NCBI RefSeq assembly: GCF_003597395.2 | Contig: NC_133782.1 | Coordinates: 10,285,060 to 10,349,059 of the forward strand | DNA length: 64,000 nucleotides | DNA from: Chelonoidis abingdonii | Taxonomy: Eukaryota > Chordata > Testudines > Testudinidae | Reading direction: 5' to 3' | Shown here: piece after piece, positions 12,401-27,400 of the stretch | How positions within the stretch are numbered: the stretch's first letter is position 1 | How the letters are laid out: every line of letters starts with the position of its first letter | Program-made: the position numbers and the translations under genes | Notes under the pieces: model-generated | What the model was told of the DNA's origin: nothing | Databases searched by the model: none | Seen by the model: the letters and a program-made list of their open reading frames with translations, nothing else

Positions 12401-15400
12401 CCTGGGACTGACAGGGCTACAACACTGCATATCTATTCCCAATCAGTTAGGGCTTGGCTAATGCCAAAAGTTTTAGCCTTATACATTTCAACTTCATCCA
12501 GGAATCTTCTCACTATCCTTATAAGTGCCTACATTCTACTCAAATTTTCTGTCTTCCTAAAGAACTCTTCTTGGCCTCAACGATATCGTTCTACGGAACG
12601 TGTGACTAATGTTGGCATGTGGCCATGAGTTCCACAGGTTAACTACATGCTGTAAAAGAGAGAATTCCCTTTTATCCATTTCAAGTGTCCTGCCTTTCCA
12701 TTTCATTGGAGGTCCCCTATATTAATACAAGAAAGAGTCAGCAGGAGCATGACATACATTTCACACTCCGCCTTATCTCATCTCCTCTCTAAAATACGCT
12801 GCCCTGAGCTTTTCATTTTCTCCTCAGACGGAAGACTTCCCAGGACTGTTCATTTCCACTGCTCATCTCTGGACCCTTTCTGGTTTCATTATACTTTTGA
12901 GACAAACACATTGTTCCAGATGAAAGTGTCCCAGGTCACCGTGGGATGCCGTTGTAGAACTGACAGTGTTACTTTCTAACCCACTCTTCAGACAGCCTAA
13001 TGTTGCTTTTTCGATCATGACTGCACGCTGAGCAAAGGTTTCCACTGAGTTCTCCACAGTAAAGCCCAGGTCCTTCTCCTGAGACGCTACAGCTAATTTA
13101 GAATGTCCCTCACCCCTCCCAAATATAGATGGGTTATTTAAATAATCCCTTCCAAGATCCATTACCCTTCATTTGTCAGCACTGGCTATCATCTGCCATT
13201 GTGCTGCACATCATGGCATTTCTGCCAAATAATTTAACAGACTGTTCTCTTGGTTGCTGGAGATGAAAAGACTGCAGTAGTCATTACAAGAGCACAGCTA
13301 TGGTTCCCATTGCACAACGAAGGTGGCTCCAGAATGTAATAGGGCTACAGATCATCTGCTTAGACCACTGAATGGTGGTGACACAAAAGATCAGTTATTT
13401 AGTTCCACCTCTACAGCACTCAGACATATTAAGAGAGTCAAATGGCCACTTTACTGCCACTTGTTCCCTCTAAAGGCAGGTACTATATGCCACATATTAA
13501 TAGGTTGCAGCTCTCATCTTATAGACAGGTGATGAGTAAGTGAGGGGTAAATTTTAGGAGGGTATCTTACCTAGAAATAACAGGAGGGCTGTCAAAATTA
13601 CAGCAATGGCACCACCTCCAAGACTTAATTGCACGGAGTTTGGATCTTCGCATACGCGTCCATCTGGGCAATGGCAGAGCCTCACAGACAGATTCTGCTT
13701 CACAGAGAATCCTTGCCTGTCCAGAATTAGGAGAGGCACCAAATACTTTCCACGTGGGAGGTTTCTCAACCTTAAAAGTTCAACTGAGTCACCTAAAAGA
13801 AGAAAGGCAAGAACTCCTGAGCCTCTTGTAAAAAGCAATAAACAGCCTGAAAGCACAGTGTTGTTGGAGGAGGGAGGGGCTTTTTTCCCCATTTTGAGCC
13901 CTTCTGAGTTATACGTTAGGTTCACAATCTGGTGTTTAATTTGCACACACCGCTACCCAGACAGTGTGTGCAAAGTGGATAACTGTATGTGCCAGTGTTT
14001 TAGTGCCTGCCTGTACCTGATAACTGTGTCCATTAAAATAGATCTATCACTTTCCAATATGTGTAATGCCTTCAGTTCCATAGTAACTGTGTCAATAATC
14101 CCAATAGAAAACCGTTTCTTGCCATATGTGAGATTTTAGAGGCCTCAAAGCAGAAGGCTGAATGATGCAAAATCCTATTGAGCCTGTAATCATGGACAAT
14201 TGTATTAAAAGACATCTAAGCAGATTCTGACCTCCAGAGTTACTCCAGTGTAACTCTGGAGTGACTCCACTGAAATGAGAGTGGACTTACTCTGAATCTG
14301 CTCTGAGATAGGAGTGCAGAACTTAAAACCCTGAAGTGATAATAAATAACAGATGGTAAACATGACTATGCCTGTGGGAAACAGTGACAGGATGACAAAG
14401 TGAGCAGGAGTTTCACAGAGTGTGTGGAAGGAAGAACTTACCAAAACTCTTTCCTAATCTCCAGTTTTGCTTTATACTTTTTGAGTCATCGGCGAGTTTA
14501 AATGTAAAAGGACTGGCATACGGATTGGAGTCCTCATCCTCCGCCTTTATGATGAGAGGAGTCAGTCTTGCTTTGTCACAAACTTCCAAGAAACGCGTGA
14601 CTAATGTTGGCATGTGGTCATTGATGTCAGACAGGTAAAGCAGAATAGTGCCAGTGCCCGTCTGTGGTGGGACACCTAGGTGGAGAAAACAGAGATAACA
14701 ATCTGACATGATTCTCCTGCCCAATTCATTTCCTATTAGTCCCTAAGTTAATACATTAGCAAGATGTAAAGACATTAGGATTTTCTGTACTGATCCTCCA
14801 TTCAGATTCACAGTCAATCATTTCATAGTGTGTCTTTAACCTGAGAATATGCTTTATTAGTAATGATCAGTTAGCCAGTAATAATTAACCCTTGATACTA
14901 CTGTCAATTAGATACATATCATCATCCCCTCTTCCAAAGGGTTAGCTGAGGGTATGTCTACACTACCCACTGCATCGGCAGGCTGCGATCGATCCAGCGG
15001 GATTGATTTATCACATCTAGTCTAGACACGATAAATCAACACCCGAGCCCTGTCCTGTCGACTCCTGTACTCCAGAGCCACTAGAGGTCCAGGCAGAATC
15101 GACAGGGGAGCGGAAGCAGTCGACTCACCATGGTGAAGACACCACAGTAAGTCGATCTAAGTATGTTGACTTTAGCTACGTTACTCACATAGCTGAAGTT
15201 GCATAACTTAGACCAATTCCCCACCCCCAGTGTAGACCAGGGCTGAGATACCAAGGAGTTAGATGCATTTCCAGAGGGCACACAGCAAGGTCATAGCTAG
15301 GACTAGAACATAGTCCTCCCTCTCATTCCCCAAGTCTCCTGTCCCAATTATGAGATCACAGAAGGAAGTACAAAAGGAAGGTGGATGGTCAAGAACTTGG

Positions 15401-18400
15401 GAGACCAGGGTTCAATTCTCTGCTCTGCCATAGATTTCTTGTGTGAGCTTGGGAAAGTCAGTCCATCTCTGTGCCTCAGTTCCCATCAGTACATGAGGGA
15501 TTGTAGCACTGCCCTACCCATGTAATCCATCATCTGTACTGCAGCTAATTAGTATCTGGGTAAAATCAGAGGTGTCGACTGAGACCTGCAATGCCCCACC
15601 TCTCCCTCTGCAAGCTCCCAACACAGCTGCAATCATCTGAGGTGATGAGCTGACAGCACCCTTATCTGCTAAGTGAGGCTAGTAGCAGGCCGTTCTCACT
15701 GAGGGAGGCTTCCACTTATCACACTCCCTTGGTCCTCTAGAGCTCAGATCTGGTGAACTTCAGGACATAGTACAAGTCTGGCCTGTTTTCCCAGGCGCTC
15801 ACTTGAGGCACTGATTAGGAGACAGAGTGGAGCACATTTTAGAGTGGGAAGCGTTAAGCGGGAGGCTGTTGGGAAATTAGTTTTCTTTGAATGTTTATTT
15901 GCTATATTGTGATGATAGTTGTGCCTTTATCCTTCACACGTGTGCCTGGAGAATTTGACAGGTGTCATTGAAAATCTGATCCTCTGAACAAATACGCAAA
16001 TGAGCAGCATTCTGGATACAAAACAAGCAGGGAGTTCTGAAAAGAAAGACTTACAGACACATAGCAGCAAGTGAAGACTTTATTCACTGTGCAATGGACT
16101 CAAGTATCCCCACTCTTCCTCAACAGGAACTATTTTTCCAGTAACTGGAGCTGTTATTCCTCTCTCCAGTGATGCTAATGCTCACAGCACATACTCAGAA
16201 ATGGTCTCATTTGCTACCATCTGAGCAAAAACTTACCATCATCTATGGCATGAATAATGATGGGGTAAACACCATCGTTCACACAGGGGGATTCCCGATC
16301 AAGTTCTTTCATGGCAGTAATAACGCCAGAGTTCTCATCAACAGCTACCCACCCTGCTGGATCATGAACTACTTTGTATCTGAAGAAAACAAGACAAAAA
16401 ACCCAAGGCCACGCAATTATAAATGTCTTAGGCACTCAAATACAAGTTCCATTACATCTCCTGGTATCTTTTTAAGCCTCAGATATTTCCACTCTGGGAC
16501 TTCACTTTGTTTAGTGTTTCTTGTCGATGAAAAGTGATGAGATGAGGTGGCTTCACTAGGGACTGAATTTTCTGTATCGGCCGAAACATTTGCAGTGTAG
16601 CTAGTGGCAATGCAAGGGTCCCCCACACCAGTGCTAATATGCCTTGCCCAGAGCCTGGAGGAACCACTGTTAAGGGTGAGAGGATGATTTAGTTTTCATT
16701 CCAGTTCAAGAAGGAGGAAGTCAATGGGAGTTCTGACCAAGCAAGCACTGTATTATTGGAATCATTATTTTTACTATTCCAAAAGCAAAACTAGATATTT
16801 TCTGTCTAAGTCTGGAGGGTTGGCTGGATCCAGTCAGTCTAATGCTCCAACATACAGTTTATGTTGCACTAAGCAGAGATTTCTTTGTTAAAGTTAAAAC
16901 GCTCTTTCCTTTATGTTCCTTAACAATTTCCCCAGCTCAGGGTTTACAGTGTCTCCACTTACTTAATCTTATTTGGCACCACATCTGGATCTACAGCTGA
17001 ATATTTTCCAAGCCTCGTCCCAGGCTTCACGCCTTCTTCTTTTTGAAAAACAAGTGTAGGAGGGTGAAATTCAGGAGCATCATTTCTATCTAGGACTTTC
17101 ACAGCCACAGATACACTAATGGGGGCTACAGGAGGGCTCCTCAGTTTCCCTTTATGACATGAAAACAAAGGTTCTTCGTTTTCAACAGAAATGACAAGTC
17201 TCTTCTCCAAGTCACCTTCATGGTCCAGAGGCTGCAAACCCAAAGAGAAGATTCCATTAGAAATTATGGCTTTTCCTGTGGAAAGATCATCTCTCTATAA
17301 GTGAGAGCAGTAACTGATCCCAAATTACAAGCAGCTCCAACTACTAACATTACAATCAATCTGTCCATGCTACAAAATGCCATATTGTATGAAATCTATG
17401 GCTTCAGTCACATTACCTTAATAACACTTAAAATGCCCTCATTTGTTTCGGGATCGGTCTCAACGATGAACCGTTCCTTTTCATTGCCTTTCACTATTTT
17501 GTACTTTGCTCTCCAAGCAGGTGTGTTTGGAGAATCTTGATCTTCCACCTGGAGCCTTAACACGCCTGGTCCTACTTTGCCTTCTTCAATTTGCCACTGA
17601 TACTGAAAAAAAAGAGGATTGTCTCATCAATGTCTAACCAGGAATCATCACATTGAACTAGTCCATCAATCCAGGTTCCCATCACACTTCCAAGCCCTGA
17701 AGATCCATTTCACAGAGGCCCTGTTCCTCTGCACTAGCTTCAGGATCCTTACTCCCTGGCAGTGCAGCTCCAGTGCAGATGTACAACTAGGCCCTCTCCT
17801 ACAGCTTCCTCCAGGATCCTGTTCCCCAGGATGGCAGAGGCTCTGTGGATATGGCCTGAGGTTGAGTAATCTCTGAAGATCTGGGTGGGGACATAATTCT
17901 GCACAGTGCAAATATCTCCCTAATAATAGTTACTTGCATCAGATTCTGTATCTTCTGCTGGTAATTTTAATTTTTTGTTTAGGGCTCAATGATGCCTCCC
18001 TTACTCACATAAAGTAGCACTTTACTCTGTGAGCTGACTTATTGATATCAATTAAACTACTCATGAAACAAGGTTCTGCTCAACGTGATTAAGGGTGGTG
18101 GAATCTAGCACTTGTATCCTGGAGCTTATCTAAAGAATGATCCATTGCCAGAGACCATGGAAGCTTATACCCATATGGAGTGAACAAATCACGATGTCTA
18201 CAAAGAACCATAGAACTTAACTGGCATGTTTTATCCCCACAAAGCCCAAACTTCATGCAGAAACCTACTGGAACAGGGTGCATTTTTGCCCTGAAGCTTT
18301 CAAACTCTGGCAAACAGTCCTGGGGAGTGAATTACATAGGCAGAGGTCTGACTAAGTCTTAGTCAGATGTTTGTTTTGTGCACTTTGTGGCCAATGCTGC

Positions 18401-21400
18401 AATGTAAGACCCTTTTCTCCTGGTCTGCACCTTAACTTATTAATACCCACATATACCCTGTCAAGCCTCCCACCTTCATTCACTAGAACAGGCAAGTTAC
18501 AAAACCAGTTTTAATTTTTCATACACAAATGGAAAATATTAACTGGACTAGAACCCTAAAATCCTCAGCTAATTCATAAGCTTTTCAGAACACTTTCCCC
18601 AAAACCAAACAACAAAGGAGGAGATAGCAGAGGAGAAATGGAAAGAGCATGCTGGCTGGAGATTGGTTGGTAGTTGGGTGGCTATAATTACTTTCAGCTC
18701 AGACTAAAGTCATGGCTCCTTTCTCAAGCAGAGAGGATTTCTGGTTCCTTAGAGGTCAGGAAGCCTGCTTCAGGAGAAGAGTTCCGGACTTCCTTAGTTC
18801 TTGGATGAGGTAGGGTTCCCCTCTCTCTCAGCCTCCGGTTCAGCAGAGAAAGCAATTACATAAGAACGGCTGTACCGAGTCAGACCAAAGGTCCATCCAG
18901 CCCAGTATCTGTTTACCGACAGTGTCCAATGCGAGGTGCCCCAGAGGGAGTGAATCTAACAGGCAATGATCAAGTGATCTCTCTTCTGCCATCCATCTCC
19001 ATCCTCTGATAAACAGAGGCTAGGGACACCATTCCTTACCCATTGATGCTTTCCAGATCCACAACAGTGGAGGATGCATTGCTAAACACAAAGAACATTG
19101 AGCCTACATTCCAGTAGGTTGTAATCAGCCTGGGGAGACTCGTAACTCAGCAGAAAGAAAAAGAAAACAAAGGAAAGGGAAGATCCTGACCATGAAACAA
19201 AACAATAAACACCCAAACTGGTCCCACTCTCCTCAAAATCACTCTAGGTTTTTTATAAAGCTCTCAGGCCAGGCTGTTCACTATCCTCCTTCCAGAGTCA
19301 TGTAGGAACTACATCTACCTAAAATATTTTTTTATGCAAAAAACAGCCTAGGGACTTAGCAACACGTCCAGTTCACAAACAAGGTTCTCATCACACATCA
19401 GGCTCTTCCTCAGATCAACTCTGGCCATAAGTTTGAGCTCTTTTCCAGAATTCCAAGGTAACTGTTGATTAATCCATAACCCTTTTAAAAATCACTTTCC
19501 GTTAGGCAAGCTTGGTTCATTGGTCCCATTGTCATAGCAAGCCCCCTCCTGAGAGCACCCTGCTGCCGGTATTAGAGACAGTTTTATCCTCTGACCTGAC
19601 AGTAGATACAACTCAACAAAACTTAACTTCTACAATGGGATATACAGAAGATACATAAGTAGCCAGGTGTACAGGGCATTATGTGAAAAAATTCTGGTTG
19701 TGATCCAATCAACATTTCCAATTGTCAGCTATATTAAAATTAATTGACTCTATAATGTGCATTTGCGAATGTAGGTATAATGGGATGCCCCACACTGGCA
19801 CTGAGAGGATTAACAAGAGCCTGGGAGCTGGAACCCAGAGAGGTGCTAAGTAGGTCAGTTAGCTGGTCCACCTGGAAGAGAGTCAGGACTGAGAAAACAC
19901 AGTTAGAGAGAGAGTCAGAAGAGAGGAGGCTGGGAGTTCCTGCTCTCTGAGAATGATCTGGTAGAAGTCAGGAGAGAGGAGAATTGGGAAAAGCTACAGG
20001 AGGAGAGTTAGTTTGTGTGGGGCATCTCAAAATGGAGGCAAGATTCATGGGAGGCAGCCCTGGGGTGTCAGTGTTCAGCTGAAAAGTAGAGTACCAAGGA
20101 GACTTGTGAAGGACTAACATTCAAGCCTGGCAGGGATGGAAGTGGGTCAGATTGTACTTCTGGTTTGGGATTTGGCGAAGAACTGTGGGGAAGAATCTTA
20201 CAAGCCAGAGCCCTGAAAGAAGGGAGTGTCTGAAGAGGCATGCAGGTGCACAATGAGCGCAGGAAGGGGCTGGTAGAAAGGTCTGTGGACAGGCTGAGAT
20301 TGGAAGTGGACCCGGGGAGGCAGCAAGGAGTCTGAGTAGATGGATCTTGGCTGCTTTCTACAGGGTCCCTAGACTGGAACCCAGAGGAGAAGAGGGTCTG
20401 GGTTTCCACACTGGTCACCAGAAAAGATCCTGGAGACCACTTGCGGAAGGACTACTGTGTTAGGACTTGAGATGGAGAGTTGGCTTGAGGCTGCCACTCC
20501 ATTGTTTATCAGACTCTGTTACTCCAGAAGAGATGGGACTAAATGTGGCCTGTCCAGAGGGTTGAGTCACAAGAAGACTCAGACTGCTGCAAGGCCAGAG
20601 AGGCTGTCGGTAAGAAGAGATCCTGCTACGCCATGCCCAGCCAAAAGAGGTCATGACAGCAATAAGTCATAGAGAAATGGCACTAAAACCTTTAGAGGAG
20701 CCAATATCAGTTCATGGGAATCCACTGAAATTGATGACATCCTGTCAAATGTCTTCCTGTCAACATTTAAGAGATTTCTATTGACATCATAGATGCCAAG
20801 GCCAGAAGGGACCATTCTGATCATTTAGTCTGACCTCTGCATAACAGGCCCAAAATAATTCCTAGAGCAGATCTTTTAGAAAAACACCCGACCTTGATTT
20901 AAAAATTGTCAGTGATAGATGAATTGTTCCAGTGGTTAGTTACTCACATCAATAAAAATGTATGCCTCATTTCCAGTCTGCATTTGTCTAGCTTTAATTT
21001 CCAGACATATTATCCCTTTCTCCGCTAGACTGAAGAGTCTATTATTATGTGTTACCTCAGATAGATACTTATAGAATGTCATCAAATCAACCCTTAACCT
21101 TCTCTTGGATAATCCAAATAGATAGACTCAAGGACCTCAATCATTAAAGGCCAGTTTTCTAAGCTTTTAATCATTGTCATGGCTCTTCTCTGAACCCACT
21201 CCAATCTATCAACATCCTTTTTGAACTGTGGGCACCAGAACTGGATAGAGTATTCCAGCAGCAGGCACACATTACCAAATATAGAAGTAAAATAATCTCT
21301 CTACTCCAACTCGAGATTCCCCTGTTGATGCATTCCAGGATGTCATTAGCGTTTTTGGCCACAGTGTCGCACTAGGAGTTTATGTTCAGCTGAGTATCCA

Positions 21401-24400
21401 TCACAACCCCCAAATCTTAGTGCTGTTTTATTAATAACTCACATCCATATGTACTTTAGCTTGATCTTGCAAGATGCCAAGCACTCTTAATTTACCACTG
21501 AGCATACTCGGCACCTGGCAGGATTGAAATTTCCTCATCTTGGCATGATTCAGTAAAGTAGCTGCACTTTTTCCTTACATTTTCCTTGGTAAATACAGGC
21601 AGGTGGTTGTTTGTATCTTCAACGGCAATGTTAACTGTTGCAGTAGATGACATTTGTGGAGTACCATGGTCTTTGGCTTTGATCAGAAGCTTGAAAGAGC
21701 TGGCAGTCTGAAAAACAAGTTAATTAACTTCCAAAATATAGGTTGGGAAAAAGTGTCTGGTCGCTGCTACAAAATTGATCCTTTAAACTACACTTCTACC
21801 CTGATATAACGCTGTCCTTAGGAGCCAAAAATCTTACCGCGTTATAGGTGAAATCGCGTTATATTGAACTTGCTTTGATCCACCGGAGCGCGCAGCCCCG
21901 TCACTGCGGAGCGCTGCTCACCACGTTCTATCCGAATTCATGTTATATCGGGGTAGATGTGTATTTATACTTGTGAATCTCTCCGTACTCCAGAGATTCC
22001 TATATGAATCTAAATTTACCTAAATATACATGGCAAGTATATATCATAACATATTATGTACTTCACCTGATGATCCAAGCATCCTGAAATCACAATAAAA
22101 CCACTGGTAGGATCGATGTCAAATCTGGGCTCTTTCAGATTGGGTGTCTGTGTCATAAGGGAATAGGTCACCCGAGAATTAGCGGTGTCTTCTTCATCTT
22201 TGTCAAGGGCTGTCACTTGGAAAACTGGCTCATCTAGGATGAAGAATTAAAGCCTTTATTATATGAGCTCACTACTGACATGGATGTGCTTGGGCCTAAT
22301 GACCTTTATCCCTCTCTACTACTTCCCTTCTCCCCTCATTACTCCAAGGCTTCTGCATGTCCACTAGACTCCTCTGAACCTCCACATATTCTCTCCACAT
22401 TTGGACTGAGGTTTGCCACTTATGTTTCTCTTCCTCTGCAGCTCCTGCCTCCTCTCCCACCATTATAATTACTCTAGCTCATTTAGGGACAGAAATTTAT
22501 AAGAGAGAGATACTATAAAGATATTTATTGCATTTCTGTATTTCTGTACTAAACATTCACTGGTTTCTAACCCAGCAGTGCTGCCAGTCAGCCTCACACT
22601 GTGTGTTCACATCACTGTTCTTTCCAAGCACACCCTGTCCAGTTTTTTGTTTATCATCTGGTTCATTAGTGGAACTGGAAAAGGTTCCATGCAAGGGAAA
22701 AACTAAAAATATTAGGGCTGCTTAGCTTTGAAAAGAGATGACTAAGGGAGGATGATAGAGATCTATAAAATGTGGAAAGAGTGAATAGAGAAGTGTTATT
22801 TATCCTTTCAACCAACACAAAAAAACAGGGGTCATCTGATGAAGTTAATAGGCAGCAGGTTTAATGCAAACAAGAGGAAGTACTTCTTCAAATAATGCAC
22901 AACCAGTGGAACTCATTGCCATGGGATGTTCTGATAGCCAAGAGTATAACATGGTTCAAAAAAAACTGCATAAGTTCATGGAGGATAGATCCATTGATGG
23001 CTATCTGGCAAGATGGTCAGGGATGCAACCCCATGCTCACAACTGCCTTAAGTTTCTGACTACCTGAAGCCAAGAATGAAAGACAGGATGGATCACTCCA
23101 GAATTATCCTGTTCTCTTCATTGCCCCTGAAGCTGTGGTACAGGCCACTATCAGAGACAGGATACTGGGCAAGATAGACCATGATCTGACCCAGTATGGC
23201 AGCTTTTATGTTCTTATCTGTAAGGATAAAAGGGTCCAATCCTGCAACATGCTCAGCACCTCCTGTAAGGAGCAGGGCCCTATCAGCTTCCAAGTCCAAC
23301 CACTAAACAACTGATTCATATGCCTACCAGGAACACTGAAAGCTCTACTGCTGAAAATGACTGTGTTGCATATGGAGATAAAGGATACTGGAATTATGCA
23401 GAAAGGCTCTAAATCTGTTCCCACTAAAATCAATGTGAATTTTGCCATTGACATCAACAGTGTATGACCCTGGGATTGTTATTTCCAGGTTGGAGCTGGC
23501 CCTGTCTACTTCCCATCCCTTTAAGTTCTCTACAATTGTGTGCAAGTTTTGACTGATAAAAAGGTACCAGACCCAAGGATGCTGGAGGTTTTGCTAAAGA
23601 TATTTGGTGTCTATGTATAACATGCTGCCATTGTGTATTTAAAGTTGATGTATACAATAACTTGGGCATTACAGCTTCTCACATGCACACTAAGACACTT
23701 CATGCAGGGCTTTCATTATGAACCTTCTCTGGTCTAGGAAAATACGACTTTAAGCCTCAAACTTTGCAACATCATTTAAACTGCATGATAAAAATGACTC
23801 CCTAAACTGCATTCTCTTTTTTGCTGCATTCTTTACAAGAAACTGATTTCAGACCAATTCTTCCTTTAGTTAAGACTTAATTCAATTGCCATACTGCAAT
23901 CAGAGGTGATAGTAGCAAAGGAATTACTATAGGGCCCAAGTCTGAAAACAACAGCTTGTATCATGGTATTGAAGGCAATGGGGATACTTGTGACAGTCTG
24001 TAAGCACCTTTTATTTGGTACTTACAGAATTTTGACCTGTCTGTACATTACTTATGAACCCAACAGAAATGGAAAATTGTTCCTTCACTCCCTAAACCAG
24101 TGTTTCTCAAAACAGGGGTCACTGCTTGTGTAGGGAAAGTCCCTGGTGGGCTGGGCCGGTTTGTTTACCTGCCCCATCCACAGGTCTGGCCAATCGCAGC
24201 TCCCACTGGTTGTGTTTCACCACTTCAGGCCAATGGGAGCTGCTGGAAGTGGCGGTCAGTATGTCCCTCAGCCCGCACCACTGCAATCAGCTGGACCTGC
24301 GGACGGGGCAGGTAAACAAACCGCCTTGGCCTGCCAGGGGCTTTCCCTACACAAGCAGCGTCCCTAGTTTGAGAAACACTGCCCTAAACCTATGTATATT

Positions 24401-27400
24401 TGACTAAAAACTACAAGGGAGGGGGAAAAACCCACAAGCCACTAAAAATCGCTTCTTTAGATAGCGCTTACCTGTATCATGGTTTTCTTTTATAGTAATG
24501 TTAAATTCCTCCTTGGGAAACTTGGGTGCATTATCATTAATGTCTTTAATCTTAACATTGAAAAATAAAGATCTGTCCACTATCTTCCCAGTCATTCTAT
24601 GTGCAACATCAAAACGTATCTGAGTAATGGATATCGATACAGAAACAAAAGTTAGCTGTCAGAATTGCACAGAAAATCTCTTTAAGCTATTTCAGTTATA
24701 AACATATTTGGCTATTTTTTTTCCTTTGCATCACTAACAATAAGTTGCTTCACTTGGCAAAGTAAGAACAACTCAAAACAATTACCATCTGCATTTAAAA
24801 ACTAAACATGGTAAAGTTCTAGACTTTTTGTAAAAATAAATACATAAATAAAATGGAAATGCAGCTGTGCAAAATAATCCTGCAACGGGAGAATCTAACA
24901 CATCATGTAAATTCAGAAGACCATTCCGGCACCTGCCTTTTGGTCCACTTGATGTAGTCTGTGAACCAGGCTTGGCAGGCTTCTTTCTAGGCCATTCAGA
25001 GTTGCTGCAACCAGGGCTGGCTTTCGGCCGATTCGCCCAATTCCCAGGAATCAGGCCTTGCACCTAAGAGGGCCCCGCGCCTTAGACATTTTTTTTTTAA
25101 ACTTACACCAGGTCCCTGGCTGCGATCTGCTCCGGGGTCTTTCGTGGTCCCGCTCCCTTGAGTGAAGCGAAGGCGGGAGCGTGGCAAGCCCCGCTCTCCC
25201 GGCTGGAGCCACGGCTGGAGCCCCGGCCGGAGCGCGGCAAGCCCCGCTCTCCCGGCTCGAGCCCCAACTGGAGCGTGGCAAGCCCTGCGGCCCCGCTCTC
25301 CCGCCTGGAGCTCCGGCCGGAGCGCGGCTCTCCCGGCTGGAGCTCCAGGCCCTCTATATAGCCTCCAGAGCCCTGGAGTAGTGAGGAGCTCTGGGGGCTA
25401 TTCGAAGGGCTAGGGCCCCGCCACCCCCATGCATTCCCCAGGGCTCCCACGGCTATTAAAAAGGTCCAGGGCGGGGTAGAAGCAGGGGAGTCCTGGGCCC
25501 TTTAAATAGCCCCCAAAGCCCTGGGATAGCAGGGAGCTTGGGGGCTATTCAAAGGGCTTGGGCTCCAGCTGCCTCTGCTGCACTCCCTGCCCTGCCCACA
25601 CCAGCCCCGCTTCCCCTGCCTGCAGCCAGCTCTGCACCCCATGCCCACAGCCAGTCCCTGTCAAACCCCCTGCCGTGTCTCCAGTCAATCCCTGCCACAC
25701 ACCCCTGTGGCCCTGCCCAAAGCCAGCCAGCCCCCCACACACACTGCTGCCCGCACCAGCCCTGCACATCCTGCCCTGTCTCCAGCCAACCCCTGCTGCA
25801 CCCCCCTGCCTGAAGCCAGCCAGTCTCACACTCCTCTGTCTCCAACCCTGCCAACCCCTGCCGCACCCCCCTGCAGCCCTGCCTGAAGCCAGCCCGCCCC
25901 ACACACCCCCTATCTCCAACCAGCCCTACACCCCCTGCCCTGCCTCCAGCCAGCCCCATGTCCACTGCTGCCCTGCAGTTCCAGGACAGTAACCCTGCAC
26001 ACCTGTTTCAATGAGGGGGGCAGGGAGCAGCTGGGACCCACACCTGTGAAACGGCGGTCATTAAAAACCAATCAACAGCATATATGATGCAATGTACATA
26101 ATATATAATTTCATTATTTATATAGTTAAGGAAAGTAAACAATACAAGAAAGAAATGAGAGGCTTTTTTTTCCACCTTTTTTTTTTTAAGTCATCCCTGC
26201 CAGGGCCCCGCCGAAAATGTTCGAATTGGACCCCGCACTTCCTAAAACGGCCCTGGCTGCAACTATGCACCAGCTTGGCCTGGTTTCCTCTTCACACTGT
26301 GCTTGTGGGGCAGCACTCCAGACAATAACTCATGTGGTGGAAGAGGGCCCAACTCTGCATCGGGAGGGTGGTTCACAATGCCTAGCCTCCCTGAATGCAA
26401 AGGCCATCCTTTGGTTATGGAACCTAAACATTGAGCTCTGACATTTGCATACAAGAGCAGAAGGAATTTTCTGATGACCGATATCAATACTTCCTTTATA
26501 CATCAGCATAAATTTGCTTCCAGAAACAGTAATGGTGCAATAGCACTGTACTACAGGCCAATAGTTTATGGTTTTACAACTCATACTTTGCTGCTAGAAC
26601 TGCAGTTTATCATGAGGTGTACAACAAGAACCTTAGACTTCAGGTTCAACCATGCTTCCTTAGAACTCGTGGTGCGGCTTTATAGCAATATCACCGTAGC
26701 TATGCAAGGAGTAAAATTCTGGGTTTGCAGCACTTCAAGCATGGCACAAAGGTTAGACAAGGACACTGATCAATGTTTAGATAATTGAAGCAATTTTATG
26801 GAGATCAATGGCCATGCAGATATTTATTGACATATTTATAACTCTTATGATATTTATTATCCTAAGAGTTAAGCAAGAAAGTAACAAACAAATACAGACT
26901 TGAATTTACTGCTGGATTTTCTCCTTCACATGAAACATTTAGCACTGGGAGAGTAATTTAGAGTTGCCATATGCTTAACTGTTCTTCTAAACTCTATTTA
27001 CCTTAAAAAAGGGGGTGTTCTCTCTGTCAATGGTACGATGCACGTACACATGTCCATTGGCATCGTCTTCTATAGAAAACAACCCAAACTCTGGAGATTC
27101 ATTTACACCAGGTCCACTGATTAAATATTTTATGGACATATTATATGACACTTTGTTGAACAGCTACAAAAGAAATGGAGCATTAGTGAAAAGCTAACTG
27201 TATCATAAGGATTAAGTTTCAGCACTGGGATTTAAAGGTTTTAAAGATACACTGACAAAAACTCAGGACAACATATTCATCTGGTACATTTATACAGTCA
27301 TAGTTATATGACTCCACGCTCTGGGAGAATAAATACCATAGGATGTTTCTAGCTACTATGTTAATTCAAATTGTGATGCCAATTTTTGATAAGAAGTAAT

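Noticed and set aside
13606..14139. 177-codon plus-strand frame
   Set aside because: It is a shadow of CDH26 exon 12 on the opposite strand plus intron sequence.
25545..25992. Cys/Pro/Ser-rich frames of 124-144 codons
   Set aside because: They are tandem GC-rich sequence inside a hAT-type element with clear ends and an 8-bp TSD. All frames are open together.
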